Source of the DNA: Paramesorhizobium sp049065735
GTDB lineage: Bacteria; Pseudomonadota; Alphaproteobacteria; Rhizobiales; Rhizobiaceae
Reading direction: 5' to 3'
Assembly: GCF_049065735.1 (NCBI RefSeq)
Contig: NZ_JBAKHD010000003.1
Span: forward strand, 310,001-374,000
Length of the DNA stretch: 64,000 nucleotides
Position 1 is the stretch's first letter. Every line of letters starts with the position of its first letter. Made by a program: the position numbers and the translations under genes. Shown here piece by piece: positions 14,772-23,656 of this stretch. Below the pieces are notes generated by a model that did not search any database, had not been told where the DNA came from, and saw only the letters and a program-made list of their open reading frames with translations.

Positions 14772-15407
14772 ATGAGTACCTTCATGCGCATGCGGAACGT
14801 TTTTGCCATTCTGACTCTCGCCTTGTTCCCCGCCGCCTCCGTCCCGGCGGCAAATGCGGCGACGCCCCAGGAACCCGCTGCCGCCGCCCCGGAAAACCCC
14901 GCAGGGGCGACCGAAGCGCAGAAGCGCAGCGCCCGGCTCGACCGGCTGTTTGGCGAATTGCGTAAAGAGCGGGACGAAGCCAAGGCCAAGCGCATCGCCA
15001 GCGAGATTTACGGCCTGTGGAACCAGTCCGGCAGCGCCACCATCGATCTGATGATGGGCTGGGCGAGCGACGCCATCGCCGAAAAGAAATATCCGGTCGC
15101 GATCGATTTCCTGAACGAGATCGTCACGCTCAAGCCCGACTATGCCGAGGGCTGGAACCGCCGCGCCACGCTTTTCTTCCTGATGAACGATTATACCAGC
15201 GCCATGCGCGACATCGACCGCGCGCTGCGGCTGGAGCCGCGCCATTTCGCGGCGCTGACCGGCATGGGCTCGATCCTGAGGGAAACAGGCCGCAAGGAAC
15301 TCGCCCTGCGCGCCTACGAACGCGCCCTGGCCGTCTACCCCATGCTGCGCGACGCGCAGAAGGAAGCCGGCGAGATCACGGACGAGCTGACGGATACGCG
15401 GACTTGA
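14772..15407 (+). CDS. Exported tetratricopeptide-repeat protein
   Basis: About 211 residues. A hydrophobic N-terminal segment (RNVFAILTLALFPAASVPAA, cleavage after ANA) indicates export to the periplasm. A Pro/Ala-rich linker follows. The rest is helical, with TPR-like units (YPVAIDFLNEIVTLKPDYAE, AMRDIDRALRLEPRHFAALT, ELALRAYERALAVYPML) that match the 34-residue TPR spacing. TPR proteins scaffold protein-protein contacts; the partner is not indicated. The start is uncertain: candidates are 14706, 14772 and 14784, none with a strong ribosome site, and I chose one that puts the signal peptide near the N-terminus. It is followed by a family D repeat and convergent pyk. Confidence 0.78.
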   Translation: MSTFMRMRNVFAILTLALFPAASVPAANAATPQEPAAAAPENPAGATEAQKRSARLDRLFGELRKERDEAKAKRIASEIYGLWNQSGSATIDLMMGWASDAIAEKKYPVAIDFLNEIVTLKPDYAEGWNRRATLFFLMNDYTSAMRDIDRALRLEPRHFAALTGMGSILRETGRKELALRAYERALAVYPMLRDAQKEAGEITDELTDTRT

Positions 15408-15414
15408 GGGAACC

Positions 15415-15577
15415 CCCTCATCCGGCCACGCTTCGCGTGGCCACTTTCTCCCACAAGGGAGAAGGCTGGAGCATTGCATTACCGCTCCCGCCAATCGCAA
15501 CCGTTTGTGATTGGCATTAAGCGTTATGCCAAGCACCCTCCCTTCTTCCCTTGTGGGAGAAGGCGGATGAGGGGTGG
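15415..15577. repeat. Family D inverted-repeat element
   Basis: The ends CCCCTCATCCGGCC...TTCTCCCACAAGGGAGAAGG and CCTTCTTCCCTTGTGGGAGA...GGATGAGGGG mirror each other around a core with CGCCAATCGCAACCG. That core is reminiscent of family B. It fills the gap between two convergent genes; there is one copy in the window. Confidence 0.8.
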
Positions 15578-15618
15578 CGCGCAAGCCGCCTCGATGGCGG
15601 CGCAGCGCGCAGGACTGC

Positions 15619-17055
15619 TCAAATCCCCGTCAGCCCATCCGCACCGATATACGCAATGCGCAGCATATTGGTCGAACCGGGCGTGCGCAGCGGCACGCCT
15701 GCGGTGATAATCACGCGGTCGCCCGGCTTGGCGAAGCCTTCGCGGAAGGCGATGTTGCAGGCGCGGTCGACCATGTCGTCGAGATCGCGCGCGTCCTCGG
15801 TGACCACGCAATGCAGTCCCCAGACGAGGGAAAGCCGGCGCGCCGTCTCCACGATGGGCGAGAGCGCGATGATCGGCGTCTGCGGACGCTCACGCGCGGC
15901 GCGCAGGCCCGTCGTTCCCGACGCCGTATAGGTGATGATGGCCGACAGCTTGAGTGTCTCGGCGATCTGCCTTGCGGCGAGCGAAATCGCATCCGCGCCC
16001 GTCGCCTCCGGCTCGGAGCGCTGCGCATGGATGATGCCCGGATAGGTCGGATCGCGTTCCACCTTCTCGGCAATCCGCGCCATGGTGGCGACCGCCTCGA
16101 CCGGATATTGCCCGGCCGCCGATTCGGCGGAGAGCATGATCGCGTCCGCACCCTCGAACACGGCGGTGGCGACGTCCGAAACCTCCGCGCGGGTCGGCAC
16201 CGGCGCCGTGATCATCGATTCCAGCATCTGGGTGGCGACGACGACCGGCTTGCCGGCGCGGCGCGCGGCGCGGGTGATCTGCTTCTGGATACCGGGCACC
16301 GCTTCGAGCGGCATTTCCACGCCCAGATCGCCGCGCGCCACCATCAGCGCGTCCGAAAGCTCGATGATCTCATCGAGGCGGGCGACCGCCTGCGGCTTCT
16401 CGATCTTGGAGAGAAGCCCGACGCGCCCGCGCGCGATCTTGCGCACCTCCGCCAGATCCTCGGGCCGCTGGATGAAGGAGAGCGCCACCCAGTCGATCTC
16501 TTCCTGCAATACCGCTTCGAGGTCCTTGCGGTCCTTTTCGGTGAGCGCGCTCACGCCCAGCGTCGTGTCGGGCAGGCTCACGCCCTTGCGGTCGGAAATG
16601 ACGGTGCCGGAAACCACGCGGCAGCGGATCGACTTGCCATCCGCCTCCTCAGCGACGAGCGCCAGGCGGCCGTCATCGATCAAGAGCCGATGCCCCGGCT
16701 CGACCGACTGCAGGATCTCGGGATGCGGCAGGAAAACACGGGTGTTGTCGCCAGGCACATCCTGATCGTCGAGCGTGAAGCTCTGGCCAGGCGTCAGGCT
16801 GACCTTGCCATCCCTGAACTTGCCGACGCGCAGCTTCGGTCCCTGCAGATCGGCGAGGATGCCGATGGGCCGGCCCATTTCCCGCTCGACATTGCGAATG
16901 CGCTGCACGAGGGCGCGCATCAGATCGTGGTCGGCATGGCTCATATTGATGCGGAAAACATCAGCCCCGGCCTCGTAAAGCTTCCGGATCACCGCTTCCT
17001 CCGATGAGGCCGGTCCAAGCGTTGCGAGAATTTTGACCTTGCGGCTGCGTCTCAT
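15619..17055 (-). CDS. pyk: Pyruvate kinase
   Basis: This 478-residue cytosolic enzyme makes ATP and pyruvate from phosphoenolpyruvate and ADP. The order of motifs is standard: RKVKILATLGPAS at the N-terminus, FRINMSHADHD, ILADLQGPKLRVG, the active-site block LLSKIEKPQAV with its Lys, MVARGDLGVEMP, and VATQMLESM. The C-terminal allosteric domain (SAIITYTASGTTGLRAARER) is complete. The start ATG overlaps the stop of the DUF1036 gene (ATGA), so translation is coupled to that upstream exported protein. Together with gap, pgk, fba and pyc it makes this region rich in central carbon genes. Confidence 0.97.
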   Translation of the reverse strand: MRRSRKVKILATLGPASSEEAVIRKLYEAGADVFRINMSHADHDLMRALVQRIRNVEREMGRPIGILADLQGPKLRVGKFRDGKVSLTPGQSFTLDDQDVPGDNTRVFLPHPEILQSVEPGHRLLIDDGRLALVAEEADGKSIRCRVVSGTVISDRKGVSLPDTTLGVSALTEKDRKDLEAVLQEEIDWVALSFIQRPEDLAEVRKIARGRVGLLSKIEKPQAVARLDEIIELSDALMVARGDLGVEMPLEAVPGIQKQITRAARRAGKPVVVATQMLESMITAPVPTRAEVSDVATAVFEGADAIMLSAESAAGQYPVEAVATMARIAEKVERDPTYPGIIHAQRSEPEATGADAISLAARQIAETLKLSAIITYTASGTTGLRAARERPQTPIIALSPIVETARRLSLVWGLHCVVTEDARDLDDMVDRACNIAFREGFAKPGDRVIITAGVPLRTPGSTNMLRIAYIGADGLTGI

Positions 17056-17540
17056 GGATTATTCGTTCCTGTCACTGTCGGATTTTCGGGAGGGGTCTCA
17101 TCGGTCAGCTGGACCATCCAGCTCGACTGCTCTCCCGTGTCGTATTCCTGAAAGCCGGCGCGCTGGAAGCCCCGTGCGAAGCAATCGTTGACGCCGGTGA
17201 TCTTGAATTCCCTCTCCGCGACGCACATGTTGACCGGGCCGTCCCAACGGCCTCCCCCTTCGGCATCCTCGGCATAGAGATAGTAATAGCGCTGCGAAAG
17301 CGGCCCTTCGATCAGCGTCTTGCAGGTCGAGCCGTTGATGTGCCACCAGCCTTCGGTGATCCATCCGGTCTTGGCGCGATAGCCGATCGCCACGCCGACG
17401 AGATTCTGTGTCGTGTTGCAAACGCGAAAATCGGCATGAGCCGCCGTGCCCATCAGCATCATGCCAAGGACGAGAGCGCCGGAAAAAACGGTGAGGTGTT
17501 GAGCGCGCATTCGCGAGCCTGTCACGCTTGAATATCCCAT
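17052..17540 (-). CDS. DUF1036 exported protein
   Basis: The product has 162 residues with an N-terminal signal (RAQHLTVFSGALVLGMMLMG, cleavage after AHA). The mature part is a DUF1036 domain: DFRVCNTTQNLVGVAIGYR, ITEGWWHINGSTCKTLI, YYYLYAED and GRWDGPVNMCVAEREFKI, with conserved Cys residues that could form disulfides in the periplasm. The family function is unknown. The start at 17540 is kept because AGAGGG stands 9 bases upstream; an ATG at 17510 would shorten only the n-region. It overlaps pyk by four bases, which I also recall from related rhizobia. It ends in a short Thr/Pro/Asn-rich tail. Confidence 0.88.
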   Translation of the reverse strand: MGYSSVTGSRMRAQHLTVFSGALVLGMMLMGTAAHADFRVCNTTQNLVGVAIGYRAKTGWITEGWWHINGSTCKTLIEGPLSQRYYYLYAEDAEGGGRWDGPVNMCVAEREFKITGVNDCFARGFQRAGFQEYDTGEQSSWMVQLTDETPPENPTVTGTNNP

Positions 17541-17815
17541 TTCGGTTGCCCTCTTTTCGGCAGTTTCGCTTATGATGTCAACGCGTTTGGAAGGTGAGGA
17601 ACCGGGAAAACTTCGGACGCCCGCGGTGGGGCAAAAGAATGGCGGGACTGGCCGTCACGGACAATCCAGCTGGGGACCGATAAGGCGGCTCACCGATTAT
17701 AAACCATATCGCTGACAAGATAGGCTGCGAATGACGCGCATCGTGGTCTTGACCCGCCGCGCTGCGTCGGGCATCGACGTGTTCAAATCCCCCAACCGAT
17801 CTGGAGAACGAATCC

Positions 17816-18076
17816 GTGGACGATATCACAAGTGACACCGCACAGACGGTAGCCGTCGGGCAATTGCGCGCTTTCATCGAGCGCATCGAGCGGCTTGAGG
17901 AAGAAAAGAAGACGATCTCCGACGATATCAAGGACGTCTACGCCGAGCTGAAGGGCTCTGGCTTCGATGCCAAGGCGGTCCGCACCGTCATCCGCCTGCG
18001 CAAGAAGGAAGAGCATGAGCGCCAGGAAGAAGAAGCGATGATTCAACTCTACAAGGACGCGCTTGGGATGAGCTGA
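17816..18076 (+). CDS. gapR: GapR-type nucleoid-associated protein (UPF0335/DUF2312), GTG start
   Basis: This 86-residue protein is the alphaproteobacterial UPF0335/DUF2312 family. Its best-studied member, Caulobacter GapR, binds overtwisted AT-rich DNA ahead of forks and stimulates topoisomerases. The matching pattern is GQLRAFIERIERLEEEKKTI, then IKDVYAELKGSGFDAKAVR, then IRLRKKEEHERQEEEAMI, with two long helices for the clamp-like coiled coil and a basic patch. The start is GTG with GGAG about 10 bases upstream; no ATG is available in frame nearby. It is monocistronic by context, between divergent DUF1036/pyk and a family A repeat. Function here is by homology. Confidence 0.9.
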   Translation: MDDITSDTAQTVAVGQLRAFIERIERLEEEKKTISDDIKDVYAELKGSGFDAKAVRTVIRLRKKEEHERQEEEAMIQLYKDALGMS

Positions 18077-18141
18077 GGGCTCGCTGCCAGCCCGGAGCGA
18101 TTCCTGTTTCGCTGAATATTTGCGCTGTTGCGGCAGTGAAA

Positions 18142-18310
18142 CCGTCGAGGCATGGATTCCTGTGACAAGAACAGGAATGACGATAAATTTACTGTTGCGG
18201 CCAACCTTATACGTTTCCGGCATGACTCGCCTTTGCTTGAAACGGTTCTCATAGAAGAAAATACGTCTCCGTCATTCCTGTGCTTGTCACAGGAATCCAT
18301 GCCTCGACGG
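18142..18310. repeat. Family A palindromic element, copy 2 (diverged)
   Basis: The arms 18142-18182 and 18270-18310 are 41-bp inverted repeats. They show ATTCCTGTG...CACAGGAAT in place of the ATCCCAGTG hairpin of the other copies and have one mismatch between arms. The core differs in sequence. Paired changes keep the stem, as expected for structure-preserving evolution. It lies between convergent gapR and carD. Confidence 0.88.
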
Positions 18311-18384
18311 TGACGCAGCCACACCGATAAAAAGCTGGCATTTTCTCACAAAACGAAACGCCGTAGCTGAAATCGACAACGCAA

Positions 18385-18416
18385 AAATGGCCGCACCGTT
18401 TCCGATGCGGCCATTT
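18385..18416 (-). terminator. Rho-independent terminator of carD
   Basis: A perfect 11-bp stem, AAATGGCCGCA / TGCGGCCATTT, with a 10-base loop is followed on the minus strand by further T residues (TTTTTG). It is placed 46 bases after the carD stop and is probably usable in both directions. Confidence 0.82.
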
Positions 18417-18461
18417 CCGTTTGATGACCCAGTTGCTAGGGAACACCGTCCCCCACAAATC

Positions 18462-19043
18462 TTACGCTGCTTCGGCCTCGTCTTCCTCGATCTCGGCTTC
18501 CGCGTCGGCCTTGGCGCCGCGCTTCGGTCCCTTTGCGAGGTTGACTTCGATCAGGCGGACGGCTTCGGTTTCCGACATCTTGTTGACGGCGGCGATTTCA
18601 CGCGCCATGCGATCGAGCGCGGCTTCGTAAAGCTGGCGCTCCGAATAGGACTGTTCCGGCTGGTTTTCGGCGCGGTAGAGATCGCGCACCACCTCGGAAA
18701 TCGCGATCAGGTCTCCCGAATTGATCTTTGCATCATATTCCTGCGCGCGGCGCGACCACATGGTGCGCTTCACGCGCGCCCGGCCCTGCACCACTTTCAG
18801 CGCGCGGTCGACATAATCAGTCTCCGACAGCTTGCGCATGCCGATGGTCGACGCCTTGGCGACCGGCACCTTGAGGCGCATTTTGTCTTTCTGGAAATCG
18901 ATCACGAAAAGTTCAAGCTTGTGGCCCGCCACTTCCTGCTCTTCGATAGCCACGATCTGGCCCACGCCGTGGGCGGGGTAAACGATGAATTCGCTCGTCT
19001 TGAAACCCTGCCGCGTCGCGGGCTTTTTCTGCTGGGATGTCAT
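18462..19043 (-). CDS. carD: CarD/CdnL family RNA-polymerase-binding regulator
   Basis: The product has 193 residues. The N-terminal RNAP-interaction (Tudor-like) domain is seen in EFIVYPAHGVGQIVAIEEQE and the helical DNA-contacting domain in MWSRRAQEYDAKINSGDLI ... VVRDLYRAENQPEQSYSERQ. The tail is Ala/Glu-rich and acidic, an extension beyond the core domain. CdnL binds the RNAP beta lobe and stabilises open complexes at rRNA and housekeeping promoters, and in Caulobacter is tied to growth and the stringent response. The ATG at 19043 is chosen because AGGGAG is about 10 bases upstream; an ATG at 19052 would abut that site. Residues needed for RNAP contact look intact. Confidence 0.93.
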   Translation of the reverse strand: MTSQQKKPATRQGFKTSEFIVYPAHGVGQIVAIEEQEVAGHKLELFVIDFQKDKMRLKVPVAKASTIGMRKLSETDYVDRALKVVQGRARVKRTMWSRRAQEYDAKINSGDLIAISEVVRDLYRAENQPEQSYSERQLYEAALDRMAREIAAVNKMSETEAVRLIEVNLAKGPKRGAKADAEAEIEEDEAEAA

Positions 19044-19384
19044 ACGCTTCATACTCCCTGTTGTGCCCGGCGGCCCCCGCCGGTTAACACATGGTAAGCC
19101 GGCTCCCCTCGTGCAAGGGAAGGTCCGGTCTGCCGACCTTTGTTCTGGATAGGCGAAAATCAAGGAAACGCGAAAAATCTCGCCCGGAAACGGGGCCTGA
19201 TGTGGGCCTTTGGCCGCACAATTCCACCGGCACCCGCTAAAGACCGGAAAAAGAAAAACAGCCTTTCGGTGATTAACGCATATGCGCCACGAGTTGACGT
19301 CCAGCCATCGACATTTATGAAGGAACTCTTAACACAAAAAGCTGAAAGAATCAACAATTTGCCGCATGTGCTAAAAATAAGTCA
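19044..19384. other. carD-fdxA spacer, no gene seen
   Basis: This is ~340 bases of non-coding DNA upstream of carD. It contains an imperfect inverted repeat around GCCGGTTAACA / TAAGCCGGC (near 19079-19104). An open frame on the plus strand (19140-19400) has no ribosome site or family features. The carD promoter must lie here but no convincing -35/-10 was found. Confidence 0.45.
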
Positions 19385-19413
19385 GCGAAGACGGTCTTGA
19401 GGAGACCGTCTCG
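19385..19413 (-). terminator. Hairpin downstream of fdxA, probable terminator
   Basis: An 8-bp perfect stem, GACGGTCT / AGACCGTC, extended by GCGA / TCGC with a one-base bulge, starts 10 bases past the fdxA stop. No clear T tract follows, so it may be a stability hairpin instead. Confidence 0.5.
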
Positions 19414-19422
19414 CCGCAAATT

Positions 19423-19761
19423 CTAGTCACCCTCCCCCGGCTCGGGAGAGAAAAATTTCTCGAATTTGCCTTCCACCCCGTCCATTTCCTTGGCTTCGGG
19501 CATTTCCGGCTTCTTCGCGGTGAGGTTCGGCCATTTAACGGCATATTCGGCGTTAAGTTCCAGCCATTTGTCGAGGCCCGGCTCCGTATCCGGCTTGATT
19601 GCCTCGGCGGGGCATTCTGGCTCGCACACGCCGCAATCGATGCACTCGTCAGGATTGATGACGAGCATGTTCTCGCCTTCGTAGAAACAATCGACCGGAC
19701 AGACCTCGACGCAATCCGTGTATTTGCAGCGGATGCAGTTGTCGGTCACGACATAGGTCAT
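19423..19761 (-). CDS. fdxA: Seven-iron ferredoxin FdxA
   Basis: This 112-residue cytosolic electron carrier has two clusters: an N-terminal CIRCKYTDCVEVCPVDCF block, typical of the 3Fe-4S/4Fe-4S seven-iron type, and CIDCGVCEPECP for the second cluster. The C-terminal ~50 residues (WLELNAEYAVKWPNL...) form the long acidic tail of Azotobacter FdI-like proteins. The ATG at 19761 has AGGAG 8 bases upstream; the frame extends into the repeat hairpin at 19788 but that part is not coding. It lies on the same strand as, and upstream of, carD, an order I recall in other Rhizobiales. The redox partner is not known. Confidence 0.95.
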   Translation of the reverse strand: MTYVVTDNCIRCKYTDCVEVCPVDCFYEGENMLVINPDECIDCGVCEPECPAEAIKPDTEPGLDKWLELNAEYAVKWPNLTAKKPEMPEAKEMDGVEGKFEKFFSPEPGEGD

Positions 19762-19787
19762 ATCAGGGACTCCTGAGACGGCTTTAC

Positions 19788-19828
19788 GCATGATCCCGAA
19801 AGTTGCTTCACTTTGGATAAGATCATGC
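19788..19828. repeat. Family F hairpin repeat upstream of fdxA
   Basis: GCATGATCCCGAAAGTT ... ACTTTGGATAAGATCATGC forms a hairpin starting 27 bases before the fdxA ATG. Related hairpins are at 50815, 53606, 53653 and 54599. It could lie in the fdxA leader. The following ~175 bases (19829-20003) hold nothing recognisable. Confidence 0.75.
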
Positions 19829-20003
19829 GATCAAATGAAATATGGCTGTGAGCTAACGCTTTTGTCGCCGCCTTGCAAGAGGAGGCACCAACCCACGCGG
19901 CACTACACCGCAGAACGCGAAATCATATCTGCTTGGGTGTGGAAAGGGGGAATATTTTACCGGAGTGCCAGGCATATGAGGGTTGGAAACGTCGCGCTCT
20001 ACG

Positions 20004-20166
20004 TCGCCCCCCTCTGTCCTGCCGGACATCTCCCCCGCAAGGGGGGAGATCAGTCTTCATCGATGGCGGCGTTTAATTCTGCGACGTTGACGATTTGGCG
20101 AAAGCGGACGTGCCAGCCAATCTCCCCCCTTGCGGGGGAGATGTCCGGCAGGACAGAGGGGGGCGT
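20004..20166. repeat. Family B palindromic element, copy 3 (inverted orientation)
   Basis: The ends CGCCCCCCTCTGTCCTGCCG and CGGCAGGACAGAGGGGGGCG surround a core whose reverse complement matches the cores of copies 1 and 4 (GCTTTCGCCAAATCGTCAAC). It lies downstream of the S4 gene on the minus strand. Confidence 0.9.
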
Positions 20167-20208
20167 GCCGGACACAACCTTCACGCTCTCACTCCAACTC
20201 CAAAGCGC

Positions 20209-20598
20209 CTACTCCATCTCCCCCCGCAGCCGATCGATCTCCCGCCGCTCCCGCTTGGTCGGACGCCCGCTGCCCGGCTCGCGAACCGGCGGAAGTTCCA
20301 CCGCCGGGTCCTCACGCGGAGCAGGCTGCGGCGATATGTCCTCGTAGAGAAGCCGGGCTTCCTCTGCCGGGCCGCGCCGGTGGCCGGTGTCGAGCACCTT
20401 ATAGACAAGAATGCGCCGGTCGAGCGTGACGGTCAGCACATCGCCGACCTTCACCAGATGCGACGCCTGATCGATCTTGTCGCGGTTGACCCGCACCCGG
20501 CCGCCCGCTGCGAGCTTCGCTGCAAGCGAGCGTGATTTGACGACGCGCGCGAAGAACAGCCATTTGTCAATGCGCTGCTTTTCGCCCACTGCCGTCAT
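20209..20598 (-). CDS. S4-domain RNA-binding protein, Hsp15-like
   Basis: The product has 129 residues. Residues 8-55 form an S4 domain (RIDKWLFFARVVKSRSLAAK ... GRVRVNRDKIDQASHLVKVG). The C-terminal third is basic and Pro/Arg-rich (RPTKRERREIDRLRG). This matches Hsp15 (HslR), which in E. coli binds 50S subunits that carry a trapped nascent chain and helps to recycle them. It starts 4 bases after the stop of the Suv3-like helicase gene, so the two are one operon, suggesting a joint job in RNA or ribosome turnover. The family match is good; equivalence with E. coli HslR is inferred. Confidence 0.88.
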   Translation of the reverse strand: MTAVGEKQRIDKWLFFARVVKSRSLAAKLAAGGRVRVNRDKIDQASHLVKVGDVLTVTLDRRILVYKVLDTGHRRGPAEEARLLYEDISPQPAPREDPAVELPPVREPGSGRPTKRERREIDRLRGEME

Positions 20599-20602
20599 GA
20601 TT

Positions 20603-23600
20603 TTATTTCTTCAGCTGCTCCCGGAGCGCCGCGAGCTTGGCGAAGGGTGAATCCGGATCGATCTTCACCGGGCGCTCCTGCCGTTGTTCGTGACGCTTGC
20701 CGCCGTCGCGGTTCTGATGATGCGGCTTGCCGCCATGGCCGCTCTTGCGCTGGTCGCGGCTGTCAGGCCGTTCTTCACCGCCCGGTGCCTTGTGGAAGCG
20801 CTTGCCATCCTTACCGCCCTGCTGCGGGCCTTTCTTGGCCCGGAAGTCGCGGCGCGGCTCGCCCTCGGCTTTCTCGCCGCCTCCGGCAGAACGGTTCTGA
20901 TGGCCGCGCTGCCGGTTGCCCGCATGCTCTGGGCGACGCCCTTCGAAGCGGCCCTGCCGCCACAGGAGTACCGGCTTCGCTTCCTCCGCCACCGCTTCGG
21001 ATGCGGCGGCAGACGTCGCTTCGATAGTTTCCGTGACAGGGGCAGGCGCCTCGGCCTTTTCCTCAGCCACAACGGGCCAATCACCCACCGGTTCCGCAGG
21101 CGGAACGGCGGGCTTGCCCGCGGCAGCGCCTGCCGCCTTGGCGGCTTCCGCTGCGGCCACGGCATCGAGCTCCGCCAGCTTGGCTGCGACCTGCGCCGCT
21201 TCCATCGGCTCGTTGCGATAGCCGAGGCCTTTCAGGATTTCTTCGATGTCGTCGGCGGTCGCGCCGAGAATGGACATCATCGGCGGCGTGACGATGAAAC
21301 GGCTGCCGTCATAGGCCCCATCCGGACGCGGCCCCGAACCCGGCCGCCAGGCAAGCGCCGGACGGATGAGATCGGCGAGGCGCTCCAGAATATCGATGCG
21401 CACCGCGCGGCGGCCAAGCATGCGGAAACCTGCGAGCCGGTAGAAGGAAGGATCGAAAGAGGGATCGACCACGACGGAGGTACGGCCCGCCGCCAGCGCA
21501 TGGACGACATCGCCATAGCCGGGACGCTCGCGCGCGTCTTCCTTCAGCGCCCAGAGAAGCGTGATCAGCCCTGCCGGGGCGGGCTTCAGCAGCGCCGGCA
21601 CGAACACATGATAGGCGCCGAAGCGCACGCCAAGGCGACGCAGCGCAGCGCGTGAATCCTGATCGAGCCCGCGCACCTCTTCCGCCACATCGCGGCGCTG
21701 CAAGGTGCCGAAATTCTCGACAATGCGGAAGGCGAGCCCGCGCGTCATGCCGGTCAGCGCGTCGGCATTGGCAAGATCGAACAGCGGCTTCAACACCGTT
21801 TCCAGATGATGCGCCACGAAGCGGTCCACCCGCGCGGCGACCTTTTCGCGCGCCGGGCCCGTCAATTGCTCGTCCGCCAGCAGCACCGCGCGCGGCTTGA
21901 GCGGATCGTCGCCCGCGACAAGCATCGCCACGGTCGCGCCGATCCAGCGCAGCGCGCCATCGGAGCCAAGCGCGAAATCGCCATTGGCCGATGCGGCAAA
22001 GCGCTCGGCCCGGCGTTCGAACTCGGCGGCGAGCGCCTTTTGCGCGGCTTCCTTCAGCGCCTTGGCGTCGGCCCCCTCGGCCTTCGTGTCGGCGGTAAAA
22101 CGGAACCCTTCCAATTGCCCGACATGGTGGCCTTCCACAAGGACATCACCGGACGGGCTGATTTCGGCTTCAAGCATGGCATTCTCTCTCAGGCGCTTCA
22201 TAAGCACGCTTGTCCTGCGGTCTACAAAGCGTTTCGTCAACCGTTCATGTAGCGCATCGGACAGTCTGTCCTCTATTTCGCGCGTCTTTTCCTGCCAATG
22301 TGTCGGATCGGCAAGCCATCCGGGCCTGTGCGACACGAAAGTCCAGGTGCGAATCTGCGCGATGCGATGTGACAGCGTGTCGATCTCGCCATCGGTCCGG
22401 TCGGCCAGCCGCACCTGCTCGCTCATGTAGTTTTCGTCCACATGGCCGCGCCGAACGAGATCCTGATAAATCGAAGCGATGATGTCGGCATGTTGCGCGG
22501 GGGCAATCTTGCGATAGTCGGGCAAAGCGCAGGCATCCCATAGCTTCTCCACCCGCTCGGGCCTGTCCGCCAGCCGCGCGATGTCATTGTCGCGCGACAG
22601 ATAATCGAGCGCCTGCGCATCCACGGCGGGCAGAGCGCGTACCAGCCCTTCCACCGGCGCCGGCACATCGATGGAGCGGCGCAGCGCCTCGATGGAGGAA
22701 AAATCGAACCGCGCCGTGCGCCATTGCAGCACCTTCACCGGATCGAAGGCATGGCCCTCGATCTTTTCGATGAGTTCGTTTTCGAACGGGTCCACCTGGC
22801 CGGTCACGCCGAATGTGCCGTCGCGCACATGCCGCCCGGCCCGGCCCGCAATCTGGCCAAGCTCGGCGGCGGTCAAATCACGGAACTGGTAGCCGTCGAA
22901 CTTGCGGTTCTGGGCGAAGGCGACGTGATCCACATCGAGATTGAGGCCCATGCCGATGGCGTCGGTCGCGACCAGAAAATCCACATCGCCCGACTGGTAG
23001 AGCGCAACTTGCGCATTGCGGGTGCGCGGAGATAGCGCGCCCATCACCACTGCCGCCCCGCCGCGCTGGCGGCGGATGAGCTCAGCGATGGCATAGACCT
23101 CGTCCGCCGCGAAGGCGACGATGGCCGTGCGGCGCGGCAGGCGAGTGATCTTCTTCGAGCCGGCGTAAGCAAGGTGCGACAAGCGCGGGCGCGTGACGAC
23201 GGAAATGCCGCGCAGCAGCTTTTCCAGAATGCCGCGCATGGTGGCCGCGCCGAGCAGCAGCGTCTCCTGCCGCCCCCGCAAATGCAGGATACGGTCGGTG
23301 AAGATATGGCCGCGTTCGAGATCGCTCGCGAGCTGTACCTCGTCGATGGCGACGAAGGCGGCATCGGTCGTGCGCGGCATCGCCTCGACGGTGCAGACCG
23401 AATAGCGCGCCCCCGGCGGCACGATCTTCTCCTCGCCCGTCACCAGTGAGACATTGGCCGCCCCTGCCCGCTCGACGATGCGGCCATAGACCTCCCGCGC
23501 GAGCAGCCGCAGCGGCAGGCCGATAATACCGCTTTCATGCGCCAGCATCCGCTCGATGGCCAGATGCGTCTTGCCCGTATTGGTCGGCCCCAGCACGGCG

Positions 23601-23656
23601 GTAACGTCGCGGCCGGAGAGGATGAGAGGCAATTCGTTTGCGGGATGATGGTTCAT
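20603..23656 (-). CDS. Suv3-like superfamily 2 RNA helicase
   Basis: The product has 1017 residues. Residues about 10-370 form the helicase core: Walker A GPTNTGKTHL, the unusual motif II AIDEVQLASD (DEVQ, as in mitochondrial Suv3), LLGAATMRG, VVMGALSPRTRNAQ, ATDAIGMGLNLDVDHV and QIAGRAGRHVRDG (motif VI). A long middle region follows, and the last ~130 residues are low-complexity, rich in Gly, Gln, Arg, Lys and His, a likely RNA-binding tail. Suv3 unwinds RNA for degradation; alphaproteobacterial members are presumed to be the same lineage. ATG 23656 is preferred to an upstream TTG. It is operonic with the Hsp15-like gene 4 bases downstream. Confidence 0.9.
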   Translation of the reverse strand: MNHHPANELPLILSGRDVTAVLGPTNTGKTHLAIERMLAHESGIIGLPLRLLAREVYGRIVERAGAANVSLVTGEEKIVPPGARYSVCTVEAMPRTTDAAFVAIDEVQLASDLERGHIFTDRILHLRGRQETLLLGAATMRGILEKLLRGISVVTRPRLSHLAYAGSKKITRLPRRTAIVAFAADEVYAIAELIRRQRGGAAVVMGALSPRTRNAQVALYQSGDVDFLVATDAIGMGLNLDVDHVAFAQNRKFDGYQFRDLTAAELGQIAGRAGRHVRDGTFGVTGQVDPFENELIEKIEGHAFDPVKVLQWRTARFDFSSIEALRRSIDVPAPVEGLVRALPAVDAQALDYLSRDNDIARLADRPERVEKLWDACALPDYRKIAPAQHADIIASIYQDLVRRGHVDENYMSEQVRLADRTDGEIDTLSHRIAQIRTWTFVSHRPGWLADPTHWQEKTREIEDRLSDALHERLTKRFVDRRTSVLMKRLRENAMLEAEISPSGDVLVEGHHVGQLEGFRFTADTKAEGADAKALKEAAQKALAAEFERRAERFAASANGDFALGSDGALRWIGATVAMLVAGDDPLKPRAVLLADEQLTGPAREKVAARVDRFVAHHLETVLKPLFDLANADALTGMTRGLAFRIVENFGTLQRRDVAEEVRGLDQDSRAALRRLGVRFGAYHVFVPALLKPAPAGLITLLWALKEDARERPGYGDVVHALAAGRTSVVVDPSFDPSFYRLAGFRMLGRRAVRIDILERLADLIRPALAWRPGSGPRPDGAYDGSRFIVTPPMMSILGATADDIEEILKGLGYRNEPMEAAQVAAKLAELDAVAAAEAAKAAGAAAGKPAVPPAEPVGDWPVVAEEKAEAPAPVTETIEATSAAASEAVAEEAKPVLLWRQGRFEGRRPEHAGNRQRGHQNRSAGGGEKAEGEPRRDFRAKKGPQQGGKDGKRFHKAPGGEERPDSRDQRKSGHGGKPHHQNRDGGKRHEQRQERPVKIDPDSPFAKLAALREQLKK

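Noticed and set aside
17776..17792. GTTCAAATCC, like a tRNA T-loop
   Set aside because: The flanks do not pair as a T stem and no acceptor or anticodon arms can be built.
19140..19400. 86-residue frame between carD and fdxA
   Set aside because: No ribosome site, no family resemblance, and odd composition; treated as chance.
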